Positions 15,228-25,701 of a DNA stretch of 37,663 nucleotides are shown piece after piece. Below the pieces are notes generated by a model. That model was not told where the DNA came from. It did not search any database and was given only the letters and a program-made list of their open reading frames with translations. This stretch comes from Pseudomonadota bacterium (GTDB taxonomy: Bacteria; Desulfobacterota; Syntrophorhabdia; Syntrophorhabdales; Syntrophorhabdaceae): contig JAPLKB010000035.1 of the NCBI GenBank assembly GCA_026388275.1, positions 1 to 37,663 of the forward strand, written 5' to 3'. Positions within the stretch are counted from its first letter, which is position 1; the number at the start of each line of letters is the position of its first letter. Position numbers and translations under genes: made by a program.

Positions 15228-16220
15228 TTACTGATATAAAATAGAGCTTACTGCATCATTAAAACTCAATAGTTTTGAATACTCGAAAAGGGTGGACATT
15301 GCCATACTTTCCGTGTGTATCCCGGACTCCTCTGCGGCAGCGATAGGATTAAGACCGCCTACCGCTATCATACCGACTTTATCAGCCCCTACCGGGATGT
15401 CCAGTAAGGGCTGATTCGGCTTACCAAAGAGGATTTTTCCTCCAATACCTTTTCTTACCATCTTATTGCTTAAGCTTTCTGCCTCATTTACGCTGACAAC
15501 AGGTATTTCCCGGAAACTTGCAAGTATCTTTCCGGTATTTTGTTTGATAACCCCGGTTATATCGGTCATTCTGCTTCGGATAAAAATCTCAAGCGGGTCC
15601 AGAGAAGACCCCTCATAACTGATCAGTGAAACAAACCTCTTGGGTATTCCTTCCTGAATTTCAATCACACCGCCATATTTAGAGGCAACCGGTATACCGG
15701 CCTTAAGGAATATACCATTTAATGTTATACTGCAGACTGTCCCAATGCCTATTGTGCCTTCAGGAATAATAACATCTCCAATCCTTTCCCCATTCTTTGC
15801 CATAATAATTTTATTACACATAACATACGGTGAATTAAAGACTTCTGTCATTACCCTTAGTGCGTCTCTCAGTTTCTTTTCAGGGAAAAAGGATATATTA
15901 AGTATTATATTCCCTTTCATGGCGTCTATGTTAAAATCTGTTAAATAGGAAAGACTGTCCATCTTACTGATAACAAAATTGACCCGTTCAGACACAAAGG
16001 AATTGTTCAGCTCTGACCTTCCTTTTTCAGTAATAGTCCTTCCCCTCTTGCCCTGAACAAAGGTTAATCCGTTATCGTCAAGCATCTTAAGGTAATGACG
16101 TACCGTCCTCTCGGAAAGTTCAATCCCATGAGGCAGCAATTCTCTTGCGAGTTCTGTCGAACCCATGATATTTTGCTGCCTGTCCAGAACTCTGAGAATG
16201 GTATACATTACTTTGTTCAT
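15228..16220 (-). CDS. nrpR: NrpR-type (DUF128) nitrogen regulator
   Basis: About 330 residues. An N-terminal winged helix (about residues 1-70, including ERTVRHYLKMLDDNGLTFVQGKRGRTIT) is followed by one DUF128 domain (about 80-330) with VIIPEGTIGIGTVCSITLNG, ASKYGGVIEI and VGMIAVGGLNPIAAAEE. This matches NrpR, a repressor of nitrogen-assimilation genes best studied in methanogenic archaea, where 2-oxoglutarate releases it from DNA. The start at 16220 is preferred: the ATG follows the gdhA stop codon by one base, indicating translational coupling, whereas an upstream ATG at 16256 overlaps gdhA. Co-transcription with gdhA strongly supports a nitrogen role. The operators it binds are not identified. 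Confidence 0.8.
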   Translation of the reverse strand: MNKVMYTILRVLDRQQNIMGSTELARELLPHGIELSERTVRHYLKMLDDNGLTFVQGKRGRTITEKGRSELNNSFVSERVNFVISKMDSLSYLTDFNIDAMKGNIILNISFFPEKKLRDALRVMTEVFNSPYVMCNKIIMAKNGERIGDVIIPEGTIGIGTVCSITLNGIFLKAGIPVASKYGGVIEIQEGIPKRFVSLISYEGSSLDPLEIFIRSRMTDITGVIKQNTGKILASFREIPVVSVNEAESLSNKMVRKGIGGKILFGKPNQPLLDIPVGADKVGMIAVGGLNPIAAAEESGIHTESMAMSTLFEYSKLLSFNDAVSSILYQ

Positions 16221-16221
16221 A

Positions 16222-17595
<1,374 letters not shown>

Positions 17596-17638
17596 TTATT
17601 TTTCATATTTTCTTCACAGCTCTGATGGCACATTCTAT

Positions 17639-17857
17639 TCAAACAGTTGCGCAACGGGTGCATTTTATCTCGAATTTCAACAGCTCCATGATCAATTTCC
17701 CGCATTTCTTCCAATCATTAAGGACATCCCTTGCCTTTCCGTCAAGCGCTTCGTCTTCCTCAATGCTTACCGGTTTCTCAAATACATCATCGTTTAAGGT
17801 ATTATGCAGAGTCTTTCCGAATGTATTGAATACTGTGATCTTGTTTGATACTTCCAT
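17639..17857 (-). CDS. Small protein encoded upstream of gdhA
   Basis: 72 residues from the ATG at 17857, which has GAGGCGG three bases upstream; a GTG at 17872 is a weaker alternative. The protein is charged and helical, with an acidic middle (SIEEDEALDGKARDVLNDWKKC) and a cysteine-containing end (KCTRC). I recognise no family. It lies 61 bp before gdhA in the same direction and is probably the first gene of the gdhA-nrpR transcript. A function in nitrogen metabolism is inferred only from this context. Confidence 0.5.
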   Translation of the reverse strand: MEVSNKITVFNTFGKTLHNTLNDDVFEKPVSIEEDEALDGKARDVLNDWKKCGKLIMELLKFEIKCTRCATV

Positions 17858-17878
17858 GCACCGCCTCAACACAAAGTG

Positions 17879-17893
17879 TAAACTTATAGTTTA
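17879..17893. promoter_or_regulatory. Perfect palindrome TAAACT-TAT-AGTTTA upstream of the gdhA operon
   Basis: This 15-bp inverted repeat lies 21 bp before the first ATG of the operon, where a repressor would block transcription. It differs from the methanogen NrpR consensus GGAA-N6-TTCC. It is a candidate operator for the co-encoded NrpR. Confidence 0.45.
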
Positions 17894-17969
17894 TATAAAA
17901 CCTAAAAGACCCACCTTGTTCAATCAGGCTTAAGCTATATTTTAGATAAGGTTTATTACTATTATTTAT

Positions 17970-17986
17970 ATAGGGGATTTCCCTAT
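17970..17986. promoter_or_regulatory. Perfect palindrome ATAGGG-GATTT-CCCTAT between the response regulator and the gdhA operon
   Basis: A 17-bp inverted repeat lies about 113 bp upstream of the operon start and 19 bp after the response-regulator stop. It may be a regulator-binding site, or a weak terminator for the two-component genes. Confidence 0.4.
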
Positions 17987-18005
17987 TGTTGGTATGGATT
18001 CAATG

Positions 18006-18680
18006 TTATCTGCTTTCTACCCAATGTACGGCATGTTTCATCAGCTCAGTTGCGTTTTTCAACTTTAATTTTTCTTTTATGTTTGCACGGTAAGATTCGA
18101 CCGTTTTTATGCTAACATGCAGATTATCCGCTATTTGGCGCGTTCCCACACCTTGCCCGATTAATTGAAATACTTCAAGTTCGCGGTCGCTCAGGATTTC
18201 TATTGCAGATTGGGTCGTTTCAGCCTTGCCGTCAATAAATCTTTTTACGATATTTGCACTTACCCCTTCGCTGATATACAATTCTCCCCGTAAAACCCTG
18301 CGGATAGCCTCCATCATTTTTTCTATTGCTTCCTGTTTCATAATATAGCCTTTTGCGCCTACCCGCAAAGCACGTTCTGCATACAGGGACTCATCGTGCA
18401 TGGACACAACCAGCACAGGCAGATTGCCGTAACGTGCTTTAATGAGTTTGATTAACTCTATACCATCAATCCCCTGTAAGGAAATATCGACAATCATTAA
18501 GTCCGGTTGAGACTTTTTCAAGGATTCAAGGGCATGCTGTGCACTGTCTGCCTCACCGCAAACCACCAGGTCTGCTTCCTGATTGATCATCTGAGAAAGG
18601 CCTTTGCGTACAATAGGATGATCATCTACAATAAATATTTTTCGCTTGAGTTTTATGGAGTTATTCTGTTTTTTGTTCAT
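18006..18680 (-). CDS. NarL/LuxR-family response regulator
   Basis: 224 residues. The receiver domain (about 13-130) has the acidic pair in IFIVDDHP and the phospho-acceptor Asp65 in LMIVDISLQG. A C-terminal LuxR-type helix-turn-helix (about 160-220) carries LSDRELEVFQLIGQGVGTRQIA and VSIKTVESYRANIKEKL. It is the partner of the histidine kinase encoded directly upstream. The start at 18680 follows the kinase stop codon by one base, so the genes are translationally coupled; earlier in-frame starts would overlap the kinase. Target genes are unknown. A palindrome 19 bp beyond its end is one possible site. Confidence 0.9.
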   Translation of the reverse strand: MNKKQNNSIKLKRKIFIVDDHPIVRKGLSQMINQEADLVVCGEADSAQHALESLKKSQPDLMIVDISLQGIDGIELIKLIKARYGNLPVLVVSMHDESLYAERALRVGAKGYIMKQEAIEKMMEAIRRVLRGELYISEGVSANIVKRFIDGKAETTQSAIEILSDRELEVFQLIGQGVGTRQIADNLHVSIKTVESYRANIKEKLKLKNATELMKHAVHWVESR

Positions 18681-18681
18681 G

Positions 18682-19887
18682 CTAACCTGTTCCCTCATCC
18701 CTTTGTTTGTTTTCGAACGAACAAGTGACAAGAGTACCGCCTTCCGAAGATTTTTTAATATCAAGGGATGCCCCTATCATATTCGCCCGGTGTTTCATAA
18801 TACTGATACCCATACCCATGTTTTCTTCTGTAATATTATGGGAGCTTCGACCATTGTTTTTAATTGTAAGAACTGATACCCCATTATAATTAGCGAATTT
18901 GATTACAATTTTTGTTGCCTTTCCGTGCTTAACGGCATTATTAACTGCCTCCTGGATAATCCTGTAAATATGGATGGCAACAAAGTTATCATAAAAAAGT
19001 ACAGGTTTATCATATTCAACATTGCATGTTATATTGAACATCTTTTTCATATTCCGCGAAAGCTCGGAAAGCGCTGACATAAGACCATTTGCTTCGAGTC
19101 TAACCGGGTATAGCCCACGTGCAATTCCTTTTGTCTGTGTAATAGCCTCGTCAATCAGCGACACCATCTCGCCGGCGCTCCTTGCCTCTGCAAAAGATTT
19201 TTTCTTCATCTTCTGTTGTAAGACCTTACCAAGAAAGGCAACGCCTGCAAGCTGCTGACATAAACTATCATGCAGGTCCTGTCCTATCCGCTGTTGTTCA
19301 CGTTCACTGATTTCAAGAACCTGCTTTTCAAGACGTTTTCTTTCAATAATTTCTCCAATGCGCTTTGCTATAGCATTTATGAGGTTCCTTTCCTCTTTGA
19401 GGAATGGCCCTTCACCGCATTTTGGTCTGTCTTCAAGGTAATACACATCCAGAGAGCCTTCTTTTACCGTATGTACAATTATATCAGAGGATTGTTTCCA
19501 TGGCGTTTCTGTAAAGTTTGCCGTTAAAGAAATCTGCTGGCCGATGCTGATTCTTGCACAGGTAATCTCAGGATACTGCCAGGCAGGTGGGATAGTATCC
19601 ACAATGCCTCTGAGGATTCTGTCAAGGGAAATGGGGTATTTTTCAACGAGATTAGAAATGGTATAGAGGCAATTCAATTCTTTAACCCTTTCCCCCAGGG
19701 CATGCGTCTTCTTCTGCAGCATTTCTTTTATCTGTTTATTTTTCCGTTCGGATGCCTTTAATTGAGCAATCTGTTTATGCAGAAGGGTGAGCTTTTTTAA
19801 AACTGTGTCTTTATTTGCTTTTATAGTACGTGCTTTTTTACTGGCGGTATCACTGGCTGAAGCAATTTTTCCTTTAAATACTGGCAT
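18682..19887 (-). CDS. Cytoplasmic NarL-type sensor histidine kinase
   Basis: 401 residues without transmembrane segments, so it should be a soluble sensor. Residues 20-70 form a charged coiled coil, and 70-185 look like a GAF-type sensor region. The HisKA_3 dimerisation domain follows, with the phosphorylated His206 in EREQQRIGQDLHDSLCQQLAG. The C-terminal ATPase domain has the N box EAVNNAVKHG (313-322) and the G-box NMGMGISIMKHRA. The input signal is unknown. It forms an operon with the LuxR-type response regulator. Confidence 0.9.
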   Translation of the reverse strand: MPVFKGKIASASDTASKKARTIKANKDTVLKKLTLLHKQIAQLKASERKNKQIKEMLQKKTHALGERVKELNCLYTISNLVEKYPISLDRILRGIVDTIPPAWQYPEITCARISIGQQISLTANFTETPWKQSSDIIVHTVKEGSLDVYYLEDRPKCGEGPFLKEERNLINAIAKRIGEIIERKRLEKQVLEISEREQQRIGQDLHDSLCQQLAGVAFLGKVLQQKMKKKSFAEARSAGEMVSLIDEAITQTKGIARGLYPVRLEANGLMSALSELSRNMKKMFNITCNVEYDKPVLFYDNFVAIHIYRIIQEAVNNAVKHGKATKIVIKFANYNGVSVLTIKNNGRSSHNITEENMGMGISIMKHRANMIGASLDIKKSSEGGTLVTCSFENKQRDEGTG

Positions 19888-19960
19888 GTTAAAACATATA
19901 CCACAATTAAGGCCAAAACAAAAGCGTGTATACTGATTTTGCAGATATCACGCTAACAGT

Positions 19961-21499
19961 TTAATTAAATTTGAAATCTTTTCCATTAAAAAGCCTGACG
20001 CATGCCTCAACAACATCCGCATCATATAAGATGCCGCTGTTTGTGGTTACTTCTTCAAGCGCTTTATCAATACCAAGCGCAGGTCTGTATGGCCTGTGGG
20101 AAGCCATTGATTCAACTACATCCGAAACAGCAATAATTTTTGCCTCGATTGCAATCTCATCCCCCTTTAATCCCTTTGGATAGCCGGAACCGTCTATCCT
20201 CTCGTGATGCTGGAGTACTATATCGGCAACAGGATGTTCAAATACGATTTCTTTTAGTATGTCGTAGGCAATTTGCGGATGCTCTTTGATTATATTAAAT
20301 TCATGTATACTGATCTTGCCTGGTTTGCTAAGGATATCGGAAGGAACCTGAATTTTCCCAATATCGTGAAGCATACTTGCAATGTAAACAGACCTCGCCC
20401 TGTCTTCATCCAGACGCATTTCTTTCGCGATAGCACAAGCAAGGCTGGTTACGCGATGCTGATGTCCCGCAGTATAAGGGTCCCTTCTTTCAATTGTTGA
20501 GGCAAGAGCGTGTATGGTACAGTCCATCATGTTCTGTAACATGTCAAGGCTTTGTTTGAGCTTTACCTCCACTTTTTTACGTTCGGAAATATCGTGGGTT
20601 ATTACAGCGACATGAGTTATATTTCCATTGTTATCAAAGTATGGATAATATGTTACTTCAAAAGAACGTATTTCATTATTATGAAAAGCAAAAGACTCTT
20701 CATAATACACTTTTTTGCCCGAAAAACATTGGTCTAATTTAGGCTTTATATTTTTCTTAAATGTTTCGCTGCCCCAGATGTCTTCAACCTTATAGTTTAT
20801 AATATCTTCACGTTTTTTATTCCATTTTTTGCAATACGCATCATTAATAGCCTCATATACATAATCTGTGTTTATCAATGTCATAAAATCATTTGACGCA
20901 TTTGCCATGAATTCATATTTGTGCAGCGCTTCCTCTGCCTGCATGTTTTCGGTTATATCTTTACTGTACCCAACCGTTCCTATTATATTTCCGACATTGT
21001 CGTGCAAAGGCGATTTGTAAACCTCAAGAATACGGCTTCCGTTTACGTATCTGATATCGTTAAATTTAAATTGTTCGCTTGTTTTTTTGACAACCGCATT
21101 GTCATTGGAATGAGCTTTTATGAAATCATAATAGTGTCTTGTCTCGCCTCTATTAGGCGAAAAATGTAAATCCGTTTTACTTGTAATATTTTCCTGGTTT
21201 TTATATTTCAAAAAGGTGTCATACATTTCTTTATTTGCAAATAAAAGCTTGCCGTTTAAGCCTTTCGCCCAGATCAAACCTGGAATATTATCAGTTATTG
21301 CCTCAAGAAAATTTGCTTGATTCAGGTTTAACGAATCATTCTTCCGATTTTGAATCTGTATAATGTTGTTTTTTACAATCGGTTCTTTAAGTTTTTCCGC
21401 TTCAGCCACACTATTGTTGGCTCCTGATAATTCCTCTATGAATTCTCTTTTTGTCTTGCTGTTATCCTTTTTTAATATGTTTTTTGCGTACCATTCCAT
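19961..21499 (-). CDS. PAS-PAS-HD-GYP signalling protein, probable c-di-GMP phosphodiesterase
   Basis: 512 residues. An N-terminal charged helix (1-60) is followed by two PAS domains (about 65-187 and 192-307, each ending in a PAC-like GYSKDITE or ITHDISERKK) and a C-terminal HD-GYP domain (about 325-510). The HD pair is in SMLHDIGK (His378-Asp379), and the GYP-region motif HHERIDGSGYPKG is complete at 431-443, so hydrolysis of cyclic di-GMP is likely. No membrane segments are seen. The PAS ligand is unknown. The gene is in the same orientation as the downstream kinase-regulator pair (73-bp gap) and may share their transcript. Confidence 0.9.
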   Translation of the reverse strand: MEWYAKNILKKDNSKTKREFIEELSGANNSVAEAEKLKEPIVKNNIIQIQNRKNDSLNLNQANFLEAITDNIPGLIWAKGLNGKLLFANKEMYDTFLKYKNQENITSKTDLHFSPNRGETRHYYDFIKAHSNDNAVVKKTSEQFKFNDIRYVNGSRILEVYKSPLHDNVGNIIGTVGYSKDITENMQAEEALHKYEFMANASNDFMTLINTDYVYEAINDAYCKKWNKKREDIINYKVEDIWGSETFKKNIKPKLDQCFSGKKVYYEESFAFHNNEIRSFEVTYYPYFDNNGNITHVAVITHDISERKKVEVKLKQSLDMLQNMMDCTIHALASTIERRDPYTAGHQHRVTSLACAIAKEMRLDEDRARSVYIASMLHDIGKIQVPSDILSKPGKISIHEFNIIKEHPQIAYDILKEIVFEHPVADIVLQHHERIDGSGYPKGLKGDEIAIEAKIIAVSDVVESMASHRPYRPALGIDKALEEVTTNSGILYDADVVEACVRLFNGKDFKFN

Positions 21500-21678
21500 T
21501 TAATTTTTATCCAGTCTTATTTGATTTATCGTCAAAGGAATGAATTTTATTAAGTGGCAGTTTGTGATTCTTTTTATTAAAAATCTCCTGTCGTATCTCA
21601 TTCTTCATTAACAGCTAATGGATCATAACATGTCCATAGCCCTTGACTTTGCCTGTCATAAGAAGTATTTTTTTCAGC

Positions 21679-22509
21679 ATGTCAGAAGATTTCATCCCTT
21701 CTATAAACCTGCCTCAAAAACAGACTAATTCTGCTGCCTGGTGGTTTATATTTAAAGGACACAGGATGCTCGTCAGAGTTGTCGGGAATACTGCATCTTT
21801 ACCTCTGTTGAAATCACCTGATGAGCTTGGATTATCAATGATACGGCATCATTACTTGGGAATTCTTGACGGACGTGATTGTTTTTCTGCAGAATTGCCG
21901 GACATCTGTGAAGCCCCTGAAGGGACCACTTTGGAAGGCCTGTGGAAACTATATGGACATCTGGAACAAAGTCTGTATAAAGTGGCTATCAGAGCAGTTC
22001 AGATAGTGGATTGGGATAGGACACATCAATTCTGCGGAAAATGCGGATCACAAACAACAAACAGAGAAGATATACGGGCCAAAGAATGTCCTGAATGCGG
22101 TTTTATCATGTTTCCCAGGATTTCACCAGCTGTTATCGTCCTTGTTGAACATGAAGATATGATATTGCTTGCACGTGCCAAGCGTTTTCAGGATAACTTA
22201 TACAGCGTGCTTGCCGGTTTTGTTGAACCCGGTGAAACACTTGAAGAGACAGTAAAGCGTGAAATAAAAGAAGAGGTCGGTATTGATGTTAATGATATAA
22301 ATTACTTCGGAAGTCAACCATGGCCCTTTCCTGATTCCCTGATGATAGCCTTTACTGCAAGGTATGCAGGGGGCGATATAAAAGTCGACGGAGAAGAAAT
22401 AGTTAACGCGGGATGGTTTAAGGCTGGCAATCTCCCTGAAATACCTGGAAGCATAAGCATTGCGAGGAAATTAATTGACTGGTTTACTGCCAGACATATA
22501 AAAAATTAA
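21679..22509 (+). CDS. nudC: NAD(+) diphosphatase / NADH pyrophosphatase (Nudix)
   Basis: About 276 residues from the ATG at 21679; a TTG at 21643 is possible but has no better signal. The middle holds a four-Cys zinc ribbon (CGKC...CPEC). The Nudix box begins GFVEPGETLEETVKREIKEE and is complete, followed by the NudC-specific SQPWPFPDS motif. It hydrolyses NAD(H), and in related enzymes removes NAD caps from RNA, in the cytoplasm. The gene is divergent from the HD-GYP gene and convergent with the minus-strand tRNA-Leu. Confidence 0.9.
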   Translation: MSEDFIPSINLPQKQTNSAAWWFIFKGHRMLVRVVGNTASLPLLKSPDELGLSMIRHHYLGILDGRDCFSAELPDICEAPEGTTLEGLWKLYGHLEQSLYKVAIRAVQIVDWDRTHQFCGKCGSQTTNREDIRAKECPECGFIMFPRISPAVIVLVEHEDMILLARAKRFQDNLYSVLAGFVEPGETLEETVKREIKEEVGIDVNDINYFGSQPWPFPDSLMIAFTARYAGGDIKVDGEEIVNAGWFKAGNLPEIPGSISIARKLIDWFTARHIKN

Positions 22510-22511
22510 AA

Positions 22512-22596
22512 TGCCGAAGACGGGACTCGAACCCACACAGACTTACAGCCTACTAGACCCTGAATCTAGCGCGTCTACCAATTCCGCCACTTCGGC
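22512..22596 (-). tRNA. tRNA-Leu (anticodon CAG)
   Basis: The minus strand folds as a class II tRNA. The acceptor arms are GCCGAAG (22590-22596) and CTTCGGC (22513-22519) with discriminator A at 22512. The D arm reads GGCGGAATTGGTAGACGC, the anticodon stem CTAGA/TCTAG has a TTCAGGG loop giving anticodon CAG, then a long variable arm, and the T-loop is GGTTCGAGTCC. CCA is not encoded. The gene sits between nudC and ribF, opposite to both. Confidence 0.95.
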
Positions 22597-22647
22597 ACAA
22601 TGATTATTTAACTTATATGGATATGATACATATGTCAAGAGGAGTGT

Positions 22648-23577
22648 ATGAAAACTTTTGAATCTCTCAATAATTTTGATAGTTTTCCGAATCCTGTTCT
22701 TACGATAGGAAACTATGACGGGATACATCTTGGTCACAAACAAATCATTGAAAGGGTAATAGCGCGTGCCGCAGAGATATCCGGCACGTCAATGCTCATG
22801 ACATTTAATCCCCATCCGTTAAGCGTTTTAAGACCTGATAATCATCTTGGCCTCATCACACCGATTAATATTCGAAAAAGGCTCATCGAGGAAAACGGCA
22901 TCGACGTGTTGCTCTTATTGCCGTTTACAGATGAATTCCGTCTGACAGAACCCGAGGCATTTGTGAAAGATATATTGATCGGCAAGCTGGGCATAAAGGG
23001 CTTGGTGGTAGGTTATGATTTCAAGTTCGGGAAAGGGGGCAAAGGAGATACACATATCCTCAAACACCTGTCTGACCAATATGGCTTTTTCTTTGAAGCA
23101 GTGGAGGCTATTACCTTTAACAACGAAAAGGTAGGGAGCAACAGGATAAGAAAACACATTATGTCAGGTAATGTCAAAAAGGCTGAGTTTTTTCTCGGTA
23201 GACCTTATGTAATAGAGGGTCGGGTGCTAAAAGGGTACGGGAGGGGAGGCGGCATCGGTTTCCCTACCATAAATATTGAGACCGAATTTGAGGTTATCCC
23301 GAAAAACGGGGTCTATATCAGCGAAGTCGAGGTAGGTAATAAGAGATACCGGTCGGTGACAAACATTGGATACAATCCTACCTTTAATAACCGGGACAAA
23401 TCTATTGAAACATTTATATTGGATTTTTCTGATAACCTTTATGGAATGGAAGTTTCTCTGTATTTTCATGAACGGATCAGAGATGAGATAAAGTTTAACA
23501 ATGCCGATGAGTTGAAGTGCAGGATTGGTATGGATGTGCATGCAGCCAGATCATATTTTGAAAAGGCTGGACAATAA
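22648..23577 (+). CDS. ribF: Bifunctional riboflavin kinase / FAD synthetase
   Basis: 309 residues. The N-terminal nucleotidyltransferase domain (about 1-180) has the signature TIGNYDGIHLGHKQII and TFNPHPLSVL. The C-terminal riboflavin kinase domain (about 180-309) has GYGRGGGIGFPTINIE and NGVYISEVEV. It converts riboflavin to FMN and then FAD, in the cytoplasm. AGAGGAG precedes the ATG. It is the first of a run of plus-strand housekeeping genes and is 45 bp upstream of the metallopeptidase-like gene. Confidence 0.95.
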   Translation: MKTFESLNNFDSFPNPVLTIGNYDGIHLGHKQIIERVIARAAEISGTSMLMTFNPHPLSVLRPDNHLGLITPINIRKRLIEENGIDVLLLLPFTDEFRLTEPEAFVKDILIGKLGIKGLVVGYDFKFGKGGKGDTHILKHLSDQYGFFFEAVEAITFNNEKVGSNRIRKHIMSGNVKKAEFFLGRPYVIEGRVLKGYGRGGGIGFPTINIETEFEVIPKNGVYISEVEVGNKRYRSVTNIGYNPTFNNRDKSIETFILDFSDNLYGMEVSLYFHERIRDEIKFNNADELKCRIGMDVHAARSYFEKAGQ

Positions 23578-23622
23578 CGTTTTGGGTAAAATTTAATACT
23601 TTTAATTACAGGAGGCAGTTTA

Positions 23623-24132
23623 ATGGGGCTGAGATACGAGGAAGTGAACGATGAGGCAGTGACAATGTTGAGGGAAATAAAGGCTCAGTATTTCCCGGAG
23701 TTGAAAAATGCTCAGATCAAAGTGCTCTTTGATCTAAAGAAAAGAAAATCTGGAGGGATGATGATCCTTGGCAGGATCATGAAAACAAATGATCTTTTAA
23801 GACATCTGACAATCGACGAGGCCGGGGCAGTTGAAGGATATGATTACATTATAACCCTGGACAAATTGTGCTGGGACAATATTACAAAGGCCGATAAAGA
23901 AAGGCTGATCCGGCATGAGTTAAGGCATACGGTCTTTGACCTTGAGGCCGAGTCGAATCCATTTAAACTCCAGGATCACACCATATCTGATTTCTATGAA
24001 GAGATAGAATACAACAAAGATGATCCGCGTTGGCGGGAAAGACTTTCCACGCTCGTAGACGATATCTATGAACAGCAGAAAGAAGCCCGTTTGGATAAAA
24101 AGAAGAAAAAGATAGGGACAGGGCTAAGTTAA
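23623..24132 (+). CDS. Putative phage-type metallopeptidase domain protein
   Basis: 169 residues. The core motif LIRHELRHTVFD contains HELRH, an HExxH zinc site, followed by DHTISDFYEEIEYN, where further ligands would lie. This arrangement matches the putative phage metallopeptidase family (Phage_metallopep), which also occurs on bacterial chromosomes. The C-terminus is a Lys-rich tail. There is no signal peptide, and the substrate is unknown. AGGAGG precedes the ATG closely. It follows ribF by 45 bp and is probably in the same operon. No other phage genes are nearby. Confidence 0.65.
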   Translation: MGLRYEEVNDEAVTMLREIKAQYFPELKNAQIKVLFDLKKRKSGGMMILGRIMKTNDLLRHLTIDEAGAVEGYDYIITLDKLCWDNITKADKERLIRHELRHTVFDLEAESNPFKLQDHTISDFYEEIEYNKDDPRWRERLSTLVDDIYEQQKEARLDKKKKKIGTGLS

Positions 24133-24311
24133 TTTCCTATTCAAAAAACATTTAATTTCTAATCCGGGGTTTACGGATGGACACTAAATCTTTGTCTGTC
24201 TTTTTCGGGGATTTTAATGTTCTAATCTAAAGCGAAATCTTTTTCCCTTTATCATTGCGAGATGATATAATTATTTTCTTACATCACAGTAAATATTAAA
24301 AAGGAGGGCGG

Positions 24312-25148
24312 ATGGAACCGAAAGAGGTGAAATTAAACAGGTTGTTTCAAACAAACGGAAAAACCCTGATATTGCCTTATGACCAAGGGCTTGAGCATGG
24401 TCCGAGAGATTTTTTCCAGGCTACATTTGCACGAGATCCGATGCATATCATAGAAATTGCAAAAAAAGCAAAATACAATGCGGTTGTTATGCATATAGGA
24501 AACGCAAGGAGATACTTTAAGGACATATATGGTGAGGTACCGCTCATACTAAAGGTGAACGGCAAGACGGAGATTCCCCCTGATGACGAACCGCTTTCCC
24601 CCCTCACAGCAAGCATTGACGATGCGCTCTCTCTTTCAGCAATAGCAGTAGGCTACACCCTCTATGTCGGCTCAGCAAGGCAGGACGAGGATATTGAACA
24701 ATTTTCCGAAATAAGAGAAGAGGCCCATAAGCATGGGTTACCGGTAATTGTCTGGTCTTACCCGAGGGGCGAAGACATTAAAGAAAAAGGCGGCAAGGAC
24801 AGCCTTTACGCCATAGAATATGCAGGCCGTGTTGCTGCAGAACTCGGAGCAGACATGGTAAAACTGAATGTGCCTTCCCTGAAAAAGAATGATAAGATAC
24901 CGGAACCCTATAGAAGCTATAATATAGGGCTGGAGGATGCAATAAAGCAGATTATCGCAAGTACCGGAGGTGTGCCTGTGATCTTTGCAGGAGGAGAAAT
25001 GGTCTCCGATAAAGACCTTATCCAGAAAGCCGAGGTGTGCCTTAAGGCTGGAGCTTCAGGGCTTATTTTCGGGAGAAATATATGGCAGAGGCCGCTAAAA
25101 GAAGCAGTGGAGATTTCCGGGAAAATTAAGAAAATGATTGCAGGCTGA
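24312..25148 (+). CDS. Class I DhnA-type fructose-bisphosphate aldolase (DeoC/LacD-like)
   Basis: 278 residues of TIM barrel. Features are the N-terminal LILPYDQGLEHGPRDF, the VIVWSYPRG strand, the Schiff-base Lys in ELGADMVKLNVPS, and the C-terminal phosphate loop GGVPVIFAGGE...GASGLIFGRNIWQ. This is the archaeal-type class I FBP aldolase, or the related 2-amino-3,7-dideoxy-hept-6-ulosonate synthase group; sequence alone does not separate them here. AAGGAGG precedes the ATG. It precedes archease by 67 bp on the same strand. Confidence 0.85.
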   Translation: MEPKEVKLNRLFQTNGKTLILPYDQGLEHGPRDFFQATFARDPMHIIEIAKKAKYNAVVMHIGNARRYFKDIYGEVPLILKVNGKTEIPPDDEPLSPLTASIDDALSLSAIAVGYTLYVGSARQDEDIEQFSEIREEAHKHGLPVIVWSYPRGEDIKEKGGKDSLYAIEYAGRVAAELGADMVKLNVPSLKKNDKIPEPYRSYNIGLEDAIKQIIASTGGVPVIFAGGEMVSDKDLIQKAEVCLKAGASGLIFGRNIWQRPLKEAVEISGKIKKMIAG

Positions 25149-25215
25149 TGATGCAAGTTGAAAAGAAGGATGCCTTTAAACGTATTGACCCGTTTGCTGG
25201 CTCATAGGCTTTTAT

Positions 25216-25623
25216 ATGGAACATTATAAAACCATAGACCACGAGGCCGATGTCGGATTTGAAATATATGGAAAAACGATGGAGGACCTCTACAAAAATG
25301 CTGTAGAGGCCCTTTTTTCGCTTATAGTCAAACCTGGAAAGATGGAGCCTGAGAAAGGCAAAAGGATTGACATAACTGATGACCAGGGACTTCTCGTTGT
25401 TTTTCTAAATGAACTTCTCTACCTATGGGATACGGAAGGGTTTATACCAAAAGACATGTCCTTAAAAGTAGAAAAGGGGAAGCTGACGGGAACTGTAATC
25501 GGCGGGATTTATAATCCCTCAAGAGATGCCATAAAAGCAGAGGTTAAGGCAGTTACATATCATAATTTTTCTATTGAAGAAAAATATGATATGCTTAAGG
25601 CAACAGTAATAATTGATGTATAA
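25216..25623 (+). CDS. Archease, activator of the RtcB RNA ligase
   Basis: 135 residues with the archease hallmarks: DHEADVGFEIYGKTMEDLYKNAVEALFSL at the start, then LLVVFLNELLYLWDTEGF and the closing AVTYHNFSIEE....ATVIIDV. Archease speeds guanylylation and allows multiple turnovers of RtcB. The rtcB gene lies 78 bp downstream on the same strand, so they form a functional pair. No clear Shine-Dalgarno is seen before the ATG. Confidence 0.9.
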   Translation: MEHYKTIDHEADVGFEIYGKTMEDLYKNAVEALFSLIVKPGKMEPEKGKRIDITDDQGLLVVFLNELLYLWDTEGFIPKDMSLKVEKGKLTGTVIGGIYNPSRDAIKAEVKAVTYHNFSIEEKYDMLKATVIIDV

Positions 25624-25701
25624 TAAATGCAATGCTGAATCTTGAGTTCAAAACACCCTCTCCTCTAAAACACTAACTGCTCATTGCAGGAGGTTTAAAT
25701 A

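Noticed and set aside
23623-24132. Prophage remnant suggested by the phage-type metallopeptidase
   Set aside because: It stands alone in a housekeeping operon with no integrase, structural genes or attachment repeats; the nearby tRNA-Leu shows no duplicated 3' end in this window.
25150-25209. Tiny frame between the aldolase and archease genes
   Set aside because: It is under 20 codons, has no ribosome-binding site and overlaps the aldolase stop. It is probably chance.
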